From Poriferisodalis sp965221945 (lineage in GTDB: Bacteria; Actinomycetota; Acidimicrobiia; Acidimicrobiales; Poriferisodalaceae): a stretch of DNA of 64,000 nt. The notes under the pieces are model-generated. The model was not told the origin of the DNA. It saw only the letters and a list, made by a program, of their open reading frames with translations, and made no database searches. How positions within the stretch are numbered: position 1 is the stretch's first letter; each line of letters begins with the position of its first letter. This document shows positions 56,844 to 64,000 of this stretch, piece after piece. The translations under genes were made by a program, and so were the position numbers. The stretch spans positions 1,302,001 through 1,366,000 of the forward strand of contig NZ_OZ244925.1 of NCBI RefSeq assembly GCF_965221945.1, given 5' to 3'.

Positions 56844-57113
56844 CTACACCCGGACGACTTCGACGATCGTGTTGCGGCGGCGCCCACGGCGCCGACCGAA
56901 CAGGAATGCGGCCAGCACAAGACCCGTCCCGATCGCGGCGGCCACCGCGACGGCGGCACTCGACACTTGCTCTGCAGCATTGCCGGCTCCACCGATGAGC
57001 TGCCGTACGCGATCGGAAATGTCCTGAGGTGTGATGCGCTGCCCGTCGGTGCTGGATTCGAAAGTTTCGGCCACGTCGTTCTCAGCCTTCTCCGCGTTCG
57101 GTCGCCCCGTCAT
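56844..57113 (-). CDS. Small membrane protein with basic tail
   Basis: 89 residues from ATG 57113. The N-terminal half is acidic and polar (AEKAENDVAETFESS, then ITPQDISDRVRQLIG). A membrane helix follows (AAVAVAAAIGTGLVLAAFLFG), then an Arg-rich end GRRRGRRRNTIVEVVRV. It overlaps the upstream holin-like gene by 32 bp in another frame, so a shorter start cannot be excluded. Probably functions with its neighbours at the membrane; role unknown. Confidence 0.6.
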   Translation of the reverse strand: MTGRPNAEKAENDVAETFESSTDGQRITPQDISDRVRQLIGGAGNAAEQVSSAAVAVAAAIGTGLVLAAFLFGRRRGRRRNTIVEVVRV

Positions 57114-57471
57114 CGAACCGTTCGATGTCCGGCGCCAGTCTGGCGGCGTCGTCCTTGGGCCGAATCGCCCGCGCCATGGTGACAATCGCCACGATCAGCA
57201 CGGCGGCGCCAGCCAAGTGCGGCACGAATGACCAGTTGGCACCGAAGACGGTGGTCTCGGTCTGCAGGACGCGCACCAGCGCCAATGCGCCAAGCACGAC
57301 CGAGAGGCTCACTCCGACCCCACCGAGAAATCCGAACAACAGATAGCGGCCGATCCCACGCAGCGGGCCCACCGTTTCCTGAACGACGTAGGCCCGCAAC
57401 ATGGCGGCCAATTCGGAAAGCTCGGCTCGCAGGCCGACGTCTCGTCGTGGCATTACTCGCTCAGGCACCAT
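57082..57471 (-). CDS. Holin-X/DUF1469-like membrane protein
   Basis: 129 residues. A polar helix LRAELSELAAMLRAYVVQE is followed by two membrane helices (LLFGFLGGVGVSLSVVLGALALV and HLAGAAVLIVAIVTMARAI) and an acidic C-terminus. The layout matches the phage-holin-like (Actinobacterial holin-X / DUF1469) membrane proteins, which are not usually phage-borne. ATG 57471 or 57453 could be the start; neither has a strong ribosome-binding site. Confidence 0.6.
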   Translation of the reverse strand: MVPERVMPRRDVGLRAELSELAAMLRAYVVQETVGPLRGIGRYLLFGFLGGVGVSLSVVLGALALVRVLQTETTVFGANWSFVPHLAGAAVLIVAIVTMARAIRPKDDAARLAPDIERFDDGATERGEG

Positions 57472-57561
57472 CCGCTGGGCACAGACTGCGAGAGTGCAGC
57501 CTGCTCAGGCACATTGTCCGCCGCTGGACATGAGCGGGCCGCCCAGGCCCGTGTGGCGACG

Positions 57562-58302
57562 CTACCGGCCGCCCAGCAGTTCTTCCACGCCGTCAAGCAC
57601 CCCTGCGATCACCTCGACACGGTCAGCCGGATCGGGTGCGCTGAGCATGGCGTAGCGATCGAAGGGACCTGCAGGTACGAGTGCCGCCAATTGGAACGAC
57701 CAGTCCGTCGCGTCCGTCGTGGCCTCCCCAAGTTGCGCCAGGTGGTCGTCGATCGCTGCTGACTCAGCCGCGGTGACTCCCATGGCACCGATTTCCGAGG
57801 CCAATGCTCGCAACCGCCGGAGCCGCGCCACCGTCGCTCTGCGCGTCTGCGAATCCACCTCGGAAGGCTCGTCGGGCCAGATGATCGTCATAGCACGCGG
57901 GTAGGGATCGTCCGGCAGCCATTCGGCGATGCGGATCCGCGGACCACCGGTGGCGAGCATCACCCATCGCCCGTCGGGCAGTTCTTGGTGCTGCGCGACG
58001 GATGCCAAGCAGCCCACGTCGGAACGGACATCCCCGCCGCCGACTTCGCTGCCACGCTCGATCATGACGACGCCGAACGGTTCATCGTTGCTGGTACACC
58101 GCCGTGCAAGGGCCCGGTAGCGGGGCTCAAAAATGTGGAGCGGCAGCACGGCACCAGGCAGCAGCGGGGAACCAAGAGGGAACATCGCTCGTTCGCGAGC
58201 GACATCGGACTCAGCCCACTCGCGCGCGACATCGGACTCGGTTCGTTCGCGAGCCTCGTGTCGCCCTTGGCCGGGGTCCGGGTCTTGTTCAGGCGGGGCC
58301 AC
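57562..58302 (-). CDS. LON substrate-binding-domain protein
   Basis: 246 residues; a stand-alone LON N-terminal domain without ATPase or protease. FPLGSPLLPGAVLPLHIFEPRYRAL is the signature opening and GCLASVAQHQELPDGRWVMLATGGPRIRI the conserved core. The first 38 residues are an extra tail containing a two-copy ESDVARExA repeat. GTG 58302 has GAGGA 7 bases upstream, which supports translation of the tail; ATG 58185 would start at the domain. The start overlaps the PBP gene by 14 bp. Function of these proteins is unclear. Confidence 0.88.
   Translation of the reverse strand: MAPPEQDPDPGQGRHEARERTESDVAREWAESDVARERAMFPLGSPLLPGAVLPLHIFEPRYRALARRCTSNDEPFGVVMIERGSEVGGGDVRSDVGCLASVAQHQELPDGRWVMLATGGPRIRIAEWLPDDPYPRAMTIIWPDEPSEVDSQTRRATVARLRRLRALASEIGAMGVTAAESAAIDDHLAQLGEATTDATDWSFQLAALVPAGPFDRYAMLSAPDPADRVEVIAGVLDGVEELLGGR
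58193..58254 (-). repeat. 27-bp tandem repeat at the start of the LON-domain gene
   Basis: Copies at 58193-58219 and 58220-58246 plus 8 bases of a third. They encode ESDVAREWA and ESDVARERA. GCTCGTTCGCGAGC at 58187-58200 is a perfect hairpin. Confidence 0.88.
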
Positions 58303-59761
58303 GCGTCAATCCTCGCAGGGCTGCCGCATCACCCACTGGGTATCGCAACAGCTGACCCACTAACGACTCCTGCAGTTCCAAACCCAGCCGGGAATCGACA
58401 GGCACACCATTGAGGATCTGGGCGAACATGACCGTACCGCTGTCTGTATGGACGAACCCTGCCAACGAGTTGACCCCCGTCAGCAAACCGGTCTTGGCAT
58501 GCAGCCGGCCCGCCACCGGGTGCTCGGCAAATCGATGCGACAACGTCCCGGTGCGCGCTGCGATCGGGAGCCCCGCTGCCACGGCCGAGTCGGTGCCGAA
58601 GCTGTCGAGCAGAGCTGTCAGCAAGCTGCACGACAACTGGTTCTGACGATCCAATCCTGAGCCGTCCACCACAACCGGTGGTGACTGTTGAGGCAGCATC
58701 TCCGACACGATCCTCGCCGCGGCGGCAGCGCCGGCTGGGGTCGAGCCCTCACCGGCACTTCGCAGACCGATCTCGCGCAGCATGAGCTCCGCAGTCGTGT
58801 TGTCGCTCTCCCGCAGCATCTGCTGGATGATCTCGATGAGCGGCGGTGACTTCAGCCGCGCTATCTCGGTCATGCCGCTCGGCGCGGCTGAGACGTCGAT
58901 TTCGACATCCACCGAGACGCCACGCACGGTCAGCAGGTCCGCCAGCGTGGACACGAACCAGCGCGCCGGGTGTACGGCCGCGGTCAAGGCGGTCGTGAAG
59001 CCCGTGATGCCGTCATTGAGGCTCAGTGCCGAGAGCGGCCCGCTGTGCAGCTGGGTGACGTATCGCTGAGGCCATGTCTCGGGAAAGCGGTTCGCGTCAT
59101 AGCGCGACTCATCGGCGATGAGCTTGCCGCGCAACGATCGGATGCCCAGGCCGACGAGTTCGTCTGCGAGATCCTCCATCGGCGTGCGCAATTGCGGCTG
59201 GCGACGATGCGAATCCGCGTACGACTGAGTCATGATCAGCGGATCGCCGCCGCCGACGACCCAGACCGTGCCGTCGAGTACGCCGTCGACGATCTCGGCA
59301 TCGGTGAGCACCTGGGTGACCAGTTGCTCGGCAGGGTCAACCACTGCAAGCGCCGCTGCGGCAGTAATGAGCTTTTGAACCGAAGCGGGAATCACCACTT
59401 CGACATCGCTCGAGAACACTTCGGTGCCGTCGATCCAGATCGCGAGGCAGTGCGGCTCGGGCCAGTCCAAGCTGAACGCCGTCATCTCGGTCCCGATGTG
59501 GTGTTCCTGCGCCGCCCGCCACAACGCGTCCGGTGCGCGTTCGGCCCGCAGGAGCGGCACTGCCGACGCCAACGCCTCGTTCCCGCCATCGGGATCGTCG
59601 GGGTCGAGAGGGTCCGCGGGAGCGAACACCGGAGTGCGAAGCGCAGCGGCGTAGACGGCGGCTTCATCGGCTGAGGCGTTCATGCGCACGGCCGCCAGCG
59701 TGGGCAGCAGGCCGGCTGCTGCCGTCAACAACGCCAGCACGGCTGCGCGCAGTGGTCTCAC
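58289..59761 (-). CDS. dacB: D-alanyl-D-alanine carboxypeptidase/endopeptidase (PBP4, DacB-type)
   Basis: Low-molecular-mass class C penicillin-binding protein trimming peptidoglycan cross-links outside the membrane. 490 residues from GTG 59761, with an N-terminal signal sequence (LRAAVLALLTAAAGLLPTLA). The three catalytic motifs are ASVQK (SxxK, about residue 128), RESDNTTAELMLRE (SxN) and HAKTGLLTG (KTG). A longer frame upstream lies inside the ROK gene and carries no signal peptide. The spacing between SxxK and SxN fits the large DacB inserted domain. Confidence 0.92.
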   Translation of the reverse strand: MRPLRAAVLALLTAAAGLLPTLAAVRMNASADEAAVYAAALRTPVFAPADPLDPDDPDGGNEALASAVPLLRAERAPDALWRAAQEHHIGTEMTAFSLDWPEPHCLAIWIDGTEVFSSDVEVVIPASVQKLITAAAALAVVDPAEQLVTQVLTDAEIVDGVLDGTVWVVGGGDPLIMTQSYADSHRRQPQLRTPMEDLADELVGLGIRSLRGKLIADESRYDANRFPETWPQRYVTQLHSGPLSALSLNDGITGFTTALTAAVHPARWFVSTLADLLTVRGVSVDVEIDVSAAPSGMTEIARLKSPPLIEIIQQMLRESDNTTAELMLREIGLRSAGEGSTPAGAAAAARIVSEMLPQQSPPVVVDGSGLDRQNQLSCSLLTALLDSFGTDSAVAAGLPIAARTGTLSHRFAEHPVAGRLHAKTGLLTGVNSLAGFVHTDSGTVMFAQILNGVPVDSRLGLELQESLVGQLLRYPVGDAAALRGLTRGPA

Positions 59762-59762
59762 A

Positions 59763-60764
59763 TCACTCGCGAGGGGCAGCCACGCACGAACCGGAATCCG
59801 CACGGGCGCCACCAAGGGCGGCACTGTCCGCACGGGCGCCACCAAGGGCGGCACCCAGAGCCGCTGAGAGTTCGCCGGCTTGTGAGGGAACCACCTTGGG
59901 GTGCAAGGTGTCCGATCGACCAATGAGCATCTCGGTCAGCAGCACATCCAGCGATCCGGCGAGCAGGTCCCAGTCCTCGCTGAGTCCCCCGCCGATCACC
60001 ACCATTTCAGGGTCCGTCAGGATGCAGAGATTCGATATGCCCAGCGCGAGCCAGTATGCGAACTCGTCCAGCACTCCGAGCGCAATGGTGTCTCCCTGCC
60101 GGGCAGCCTCGGTCACGTCCGGGCCACGCGCGCCATCGCCGAGACGCTCGCTGGCCATCCGATCCAGTGCGGAACCCGACGCGTAGGCCTCCCAGCAACC
60201 CTTCCGCCCGCAGGCACATTCGCGCCCGCCAGCGGCCACAATCATGTGCCCCGGCTCGCCAGCGAGTCCCACCGCACCGCGAAGTACCTCGCCGCCAAGC
60301 ATGAAGGCCCCGCCGATTCCAGTACCGACGGCCACCATGACGCCATTACGTACGCCTCGCGCCGCCCCGGCCGCCAATTCCCAACGAGCGGCGCAATTCA
60401 CTTCGTTGTCCAAGGCAACTGGCATGCCCAGCTCGTCGCTGAGCCGAGCCCCGATGTCTGCACCGTCCACGCCGACGAGATTGGGCGAGACTGTCACCCG
60501 CCCGGAGTTGGTGATCAGCCCTGCTATGCCGACACCGACCGACGCAGGGCCCTGATCGGGCGCCAGCGCGCCGACCATCTGAACCAGACACTCCACGAGC
60601 GCTCCGGCACCTCTGGGTGTGGGCTCGCGCACCGTCCGCTGAAGCGTGCCAGCGCCATCGGTCGCGACGCCGAAGATCTTCGTCCCGCCGACGTCGAAAC
60701 CGAGATGCAACTTCGATGTCGCAACCATTGACGCGTCGACAGATGCCGGCGCGTCGGTTGTCAT
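59763..60764 (-). CDS. ROK-family sugar kinase (glucokinase-like)
   Basis: Phosphorylates glucose or a related sugar with ATP. 333 residues. LGFDVGGTKIFGVATDG is the phosphate-binding loop; VGVGIAGLI, LDNEVNCAARWE and VAVGTGIGGAFMLGG follow. The Zn site is GRECACGRKGCWEAYASGSAL (CxCGxxGCxE). VVIGGGLSEDWDLL is the adenosine motif. ATG 60764 was chosen; ATG 60728 is possible. The C-terminus ends in a two-copy ALGGARADS repeat. Confidence 0.92.
   Translation of the reverse strand: MTTDAPASVDASMVATSKLHLGFDVGGTKIFGVATDGAGTLQRTVREPTPRGAGALVECLVQMVGALAPDQGPASVGVGIAGLITNSGRVTVSPNLVGVDGADIGARLSDELGMPVALDNEVNCAARWELAAGAARGVRNGVMVAVGTGIGGAFMLGGEVLRGAVGLAGEPGHMIVAAGGRECACGRKGCWEAYASGSALDRMASERLGDGARGPDVTEAARQGDTIALGVLDEFAYWLALGISNLCILTDPEMVVIGGGLSEDWDLLAGSLDVLLTEMLIGRSDTLHPKVVPSQAGELSAALGAALGGARADSAALGGARADSGSCVAAPRE
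59798..59857 (-). repeat. 30-bp tandem repeat at the end of the ROK gene
   Basis: Two copies (59798-59827, 59828-59857) that differ only in the last three bases, encoding two ALGGARADS-type units at the protein's C-terminus. The core GGGCGCCACCAAGGGCGGC is a loose palindrome. Confidence 0.9.
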
Positions 60765-60822
60765 GAGCGCTGCGACGTCGGCCTGGCGGCGGCGTCGCAG
60801 TCCCCCATGCGTCCGGCTGGGA

Positions 60823-61305
60823 TCAGAGCTTTCCCAAGATCGACGAGCAGCTCGAGACGTCGATTCCACCCCCGGGCTCGACCTGGAGCGCCGTCACGGT
60901 TCCGTCCTCGACAACCGCTGCGTAGCGGCGCGAGCGAGAGCCCAAGCCAAAGCCGGAGCCGTCCATGACAAGGCCCATGGCCTCGGCGAACTCGCCGTTG
61001 CCGTCGGCGGCCATTTCGATGCCCTGCGCACCGTTGGCCTCGGCCCAGGCGTGCATCGTCCAGGCATCATTCACCGAGACGCACACGACCTTGTCAACAC
61101 CCTTGCCGGCAAGTTCGGAGGCACCTTCGACATAGCCGGGGAGATGCACGTTGGTGCACCCGGGCGTAAACGCGCCCGGCACAGCGAACAGCACCACCTT
61201 GCCGCTGCCCAGCATCTCGCTGGACTGCACGGGCGCTGGCATGCCGGTCTCGTCCAGTACACGCAGTGTCACATCGGGAATCTGATCGCCGACCTCAATC
61301 GCCAT
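60823..61305 (-). CDS. Peroxiredoxin (Prx5-like)
   Basis: Reduces peroxides through a cysteine thiol. 160 residues. The active site PGAFTPGCTNVHLPGYV holds the P-x3-T-x2-C pattern of Prx5/AhpE-like proteins, with peroxidatic Cys at about residue 50. Downstream features are VVCVSVNDAWTMHAWAEANGA and a late CSS that could be a resolving Cys region. ATG 61305. It lies between the ROK and ThrH-like genes on the minus strand. Confidence 0.92.
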   Translation of the reverse strand: MAIEVGDQIPDVTLRVLDETGMPAPVQSSEMLGSGKVVLFAVPGAFTPGCTNVHLPGYVEGASELAGKGVDKVVCVSVNDAWTMHAWAEANGAQGIEMAADGNGEFAEAMGLVMDGSGFGLGSRSRRYAAVVEDGTVTALQVEPGGGIDVSSCSSILGKL

Positions 61306-61395
61306 TGCTCTGCTCCGTCCCTGTTCTTCTTGCGGGGAAAATGTGGCTCGCAGCGTATCCGCGTGTCCGGTCCGACCCGAACTGTTCCGGACTTC

Positions 61396-62043
61396 TCAGC
61401 CGTCCCAGTCGCTCTGCTCGGTCGGCACGTGCACACTCTCGATCCAGCGCAGCAGTTCGCCGTAGTCGGATGCCGCGGGCAGGTCCGGATTCGCCTCGGC
61501 TACCGCTGCGGGGCATCTGAACAGGCTCGCGACGTCTGCTGCTCGCAGCATCGTCAGGTCGTTGTAGGAATCTCCGACCGCGGTCACGTGATAGTTGAGC
61601 TCCCGGTACGCGACGACGGCGCGTTGTTTTGCGTCTTCGACACGGCGGCGCCATCCCAGCAGGCGTCCATCAGCCACGTCGAGCCGGTGACAAAGCAGAT
61701 GTGGGTAACCCATCAGCTCCAGGAAGTGGTCGTCGAACTGCTCAAACGTGTCGGACAACAGCAGGACGACCCACTGGCGCCGGAGTTCGTCGAGGAATTC
61801 TCGGGCCCCTTCCAGCAGCGGCAGCTCAGCGATCACCTGCCGGATCTGACTCAGCGTCACTTCATGGGAGTTGAGCAAGTCGATTCGGTACTGCATCAGG
61901 GTGTCGTAGTCCGGCTCGTCGCGGGTCGTGCGTCGCAACTCGGCGATCCCGGTGCGCTCGGCCACCGCGATCCAGATCTCGGGCGTCAGCACACCCTCCA
62001 TGTCCAAGGCGATGACCCTCTGCACGAGCGCCGATTCTCTCAT
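61396..62043 (-). CDS. thrH: ThrH-like phosphoserine phosphatase / homoserine kinase family protein
   Basis: 215-residue HAD-fold phosphatase. Motif I is altered from the usual DxDGT to ALDMEGVLTPEIW, which is characteristic of ThrH. LLLSDTFEQF is motif II and VGDSYNDLTML motif IV. ThrH-type enzymes dephosphorylate phosphoserine and can phosphorylate homoserine from it, serving serine/threonine metabolism; specificity here is inferred. ATG 62043. Confidence 0.88.
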   Translation of the reverse strand: MRESALVQRVIALDMEGVLTPEIWIAVAERTGIAELRRTTRDEPDYDTLMQYRIDLLNSHEVTLSQIRQVIAELPLLEGAREFLDELRRQWVVLLLSDTFEQFDDHFLELMGYPHLLCHRLDVADGRLLGWRRRVEDAKQRAVVAYRELNYHVTAVGDSYNDLTMLRAADVASLFRCPAAVAEANPDLPAASDYGELLRWIESVHVPTEQSDWDG

Positions 62044-62054
62044 GCCGTGGACGA

Positions 62055-62285
62055 TTGTCCACGAACCATTGCCCTGTCGGTGCCAGGACGTGTCCGGTTT
62101 GGCGTACCAAGCTGCCAGGCATCGGTGGCATCGACTCCTACGAGGGGCACACGTTTCACACCAGCCGCTGGGACTACGACTACACGGGAGGAAACTTCGA
62201 AGGCAAGCTCGGGAACCCGGACGGATTCTTCACTGCTATGTATGGCGCCGGCCCGATCAAGTTCTTCCGCATACTGGACGAGTAG
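62055..62285 (+). pseudogene. Remnant of a Baeyer-Villiger flavin monooxygenase
   Basis: The translated stretch LPGIGGIDSYEGHTFHTSRW (ending about 62170) followed by DYDYTGG matches the BVMO fingerprint FxGxxxHxxxW(D/P) and its flanking residues. Only about 55 of roughly 500 family residues remain; both ends are lost, and the frame opens with a TTG without a ribosome-binding site. The stop is at 62283-62285. It lies directly upstream of the VOC gene. Confidence 0.7.
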
Positions 62286-62406
62286 CGCTCGACCGGTCAC
62301 CTCGAGGGCATCGACCTAAGCTGAGCGGCAGGGCGATGCAGAGGTATCACTGCCGGCAAGAGTGAAGCGTCGCCCCCGAATACCGACCACCGCGGGGAGG
62401 CTGGAC

Positions 62407-62943
62407 ATGGCAAAGCCGATCAAGATGGCGCACGCCGTCTTTCGCACCGACGACATCGAGCGCCTCCAGTCGTGGTGGTGCACGGTGCTCGACGCCAAGG
62501 TCGTCCACAACGGCGGGTTCATCTCGTTCATCTCCTACGACGACGAGCATCACCGGCTGGCATTCGTGAACCGTGGCCAGCCCGGTCGCTACGACTCTCG
62601 CAAGGGGACCCTTGAGCACATCGCCTACTCAATGGGCAGCTTCGGCGACCTCCTCGACCTCTACGAACGCCTCAAGGCGGCGGACATCATGCCGGTGCGG
62701 ACCATCAACCACGGCCCCACCACCTCGATGTACTACGCCGACCCCGACGGCAACGGTGTGGAGTTCCAGATCGAGAACTACCCGACAATGGATGAGTGCA
62801 TGGACTTCATGCGCTCGGAGACCTTCGAGGCGAACCCCATCGGCGTGGATTTCGACGCCGACCTGCTGGTCGAGCGGTTCCGCCGCGGCGACCCGCTCGA
62901 AGAACTGGTCAAGCAGGGTTCCGCCCCAGTATCTGCCAGCTGA
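62407..62943 (+). CDS. VOC-family (extradiol dioxygenase-like) enzyme
   Basis: 178 residues. A vicinal-oxygen-chelate fold with metal ligands His in MAHAVFRTDDIERL, His in LEHIAYSMGS and Glu in DPDGNGVEFQIEN, the spacing of class I extradiol dioxygenases. The start MAKPIKMAHAVF follows GGGGAGG. ACAD starts 4 bases after its stop, so the two are probably co-transcribed. A ring-cleaving or glyoxalase-like role is possible; the substrate is unknown. Confidence 0.88.
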   Translation: MAKPIKMAHAVFRTDDIERLQSWWCTVLDAKVVHNGGFISFISYDDEHHRLAFVNRGQPGRYDSRKGTLEHIAYSMGSFGDLLDLYERLKAADIMPVRTINHGPTTSMYYADPDGNGVEFQIENYPTMDECMDFMRSETFEANPIGVDFDADLLVERFRRGDPLEELVKQGSAPVSAS

Positions 62944-62947
62944 ATCA

Positions 62948-64000
62948 GTGAGCACCGTCCATCGCAACATCTACATGAGCGACGAACTGCAGGCGATCTA
63001 CGAGCAAACCGTCGCCTTCGTCGCCAACGAGGTCACCCCGGTCGGCGATGCCTGGGAGGAAGCCGGCCAAGTTCCGCGTGAGATCTACAAACAGATGGGC
63101 GAGCTGGGGATGTTCTCGCTGCGGGTGCCTGAACGGTGGGGTGGATTGGGCCTCGGTCCGCTCGCCTCGGCCGTATTTTCCGAGGCGCTCGGCACTTCTA
63201 CGTACGCGGGCTTCGAAGCAAATGTGCTGGTGCACACCGACATGGCGCTGCCCCATCTGCTCAATGCGGGGTCCGACGAACAGCTTGAGCGCTGGCTGGG
63301 TTCGATTCAGTCCGGCGACACCATGCTGTCGATCGGGGTGACCGAGCCCGATGCCGGTTCCGACGTGGCAGGGCTGCGCACCACGGCGGTCCACGACGGT
63401 GACGGGTGGCGGCTGAATGGCGCCAAGACATTCATCACCGGAGCCGTGTACGGCGACATGACGGTGCTGGCGGCTCGAACCGACCCCGATGACCGTTACG
63501 GGATCTCGATGTTCCTGGTCCCTGCGCACACCGAGGGCTTCGAAGTGGCTCGCAAGCTCGACAAGCACGGCTGGCGCTGCTCGGACACCGCCGAACTCGT
63601 GCTACGCGATGTGTGGCTGTCTGACGACCACCTGCTCGGCGAATTGCACCGGGGCTTCTACGCCACCATGGCGAACTTCCAGAACGAGCGGATGGTGATC
63701 GTCGGCATGGGCATCGGCGCAGCACAGGTCGCCATCGACCTGACCAACGCGTACACCCAGCAGCGCAAGGCCTTCGACGCCACGCTGTACGACCTGGGTG
63801 CAATCCGCCAGCGCATGGCAATGAACCAGGCCAAGGTCGACGCAGTGCGCGCCTCGATGTACCACGCGGCCTGGCTGACCGAACAAGGCATCGACGCCAT
63901 CAAAGAGATGTCAGGCGTCAAGGCGCTCGGCGCCGAAGTCGTGAATCAGGTCATGTACGACTGCATGCAGTTCCACGGCGGCATCGGCTACATGCGCGAG
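62948..64000 (+). CDS. Acyl-CoA dehydrogenase, 3' end cut by window edge
   Basis: 351 codons visible from GTG 62948, with no stop before the edge; family members have about 380-400 residues. Landmarks: LGMFSLRVPERWGGLGLG, LSIGVTEPDAGSDVAGLRT (the TEPxAGSD motif of the FAD/substrate site), GAKTFITGAVYGDM, and FHGGIGYMRE at the truncated end, which matches the QxxGGxGY FAD-binding block. Oxidises an acyl-CoA, handing electrons to ETF. It is placed with a VOC enzyme. Confidence 0.93.
   Translation, partial: MSTVHRNIYMSDELQAIYEQTVAFVANEVTPVGDAWEEAGQVPREIYKQMGELGMFSLRVPERWGGLGLGPLASAVFSEALGTSTYAGFEANVLVHTDMALPHLLNAGSDEQLERWLGSIQSGDTMLSIGVTEPDAGSDVAGLRTTAVHDGDGWRLNGAKTFITGAVYGDMTVLAARTDPDDRYGISMFLVPAHTEGFEVARKLDKHGWRCSDTAELVLRDVWLSDDHLLGELHRGFYATMANFQNERMVIVGMGIGAAQVAIDLTNAYTQQRKAFDATLYDLGAIRQRMAMNQAKVDAVRASMYHAAWLTEQGIDAIKEMSGVKALGAEVVNQVMYDCMQFHGGIGYMRE

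Overview
The window is high-GC DNA from an actinobacterium. The best markers are a complete Pup-proteasome cluster (mpa, dop, pup, prcB, prcA, pafA), trmI beside it, a DUF3866 gene, tatA/tatC followed by a HelY-type helicase, and many GTG starts with 4-base overlaps. An aerobic, environmental member of the Acidimicrobiia is my guess, but no marker gene in the window fixes the class.

Region 1 (1-21.4 kb) is the striking part: a one-carbon / methylated-amine catabolic island. Fhs (cut by the left edge) diverges from a dimethylglycine/sarcosine-dehydrogenase-like flavoprotein with a folate-binding GcvT half, followed by etfB-etfA. An IclR-type regulator diverges from a formate dehydrogenase operon. 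Its catalytic subunit contains an in-frame UGA with a convincing bacterial SECIS hairpin, so it is a selenoprotein. The FeS domain that normally forms the N-terminus of that subunit is a separate gene placed after a fused NuoE-NuoF diaphorase. Two transporters follow. After a zeta-kinase-like pair comes a minus-strand operon of corrinoid protein, DUF1638 protein, MtrH-like methyl-THF methyltransferase, RACo-type corrinoid activator and a non-pyrrolysine MttB-family methyltransferase. Together these could strip a methyl group from a quaternary amine such as glycine betaine, pass it to tetrahydrofolate, oxidise the remaining N-methyl groups through ETF, release formate through Fhs and oxidise it to CO2 with NAD. 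Three intergenic regions (1593-1627, 6860-6894, 21372-21406) each carry two 17-bp palindromes of consensus GTTCCRYNNNRYGGAAC set exactly 18 bp apart, tying all the operons into one probable IclR regulon.

Region 2 (21.5-38.7 kb): proS, a SNF2-family helicase with a small partner, a DsbA-like protein with a D-amino-acylase-type amidohydrolase, a secreted lysozyme-like protein, topoisomerase IV (parC-parE), an unknown basic/acidic protein, Nudix and GNAT genes.

Region 3 (38.7-47.6 kb): a two-domain ThyX-like protein, an orphan diacylglycerol-kinase C-terminal-like protein, a Ski2/HelY helicase, tatC-tatA, a glycerophosphodiesterase, signal peptidase I and a DUF3866 protein.

Region 4 (47.7-64 kb): the pupylation/proteasome cluster, an orphan ferredoxin, a lipoprotein-like trypsin-fold protease, trmI, three small membrane proteins, a LON-domain protein, PBP4-type carboxypeptidase, ROK kinase, peroxiredoxin, ThrH-like phosphatase, a decayed Baeyer-Villiger monooxygenase fragment, a VOC-family enzyme and an acyl-CoA dehydrogenase cut by the right edge.

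Scattered through the window are short tandem repeats with palindromic GC-rich cores and units of 24, 27, 30 or 36 bp (all multiples of three), mostly at the ends of genes. I saw no tRNA or rRNA gene, CRISPR array or insertion sequence.
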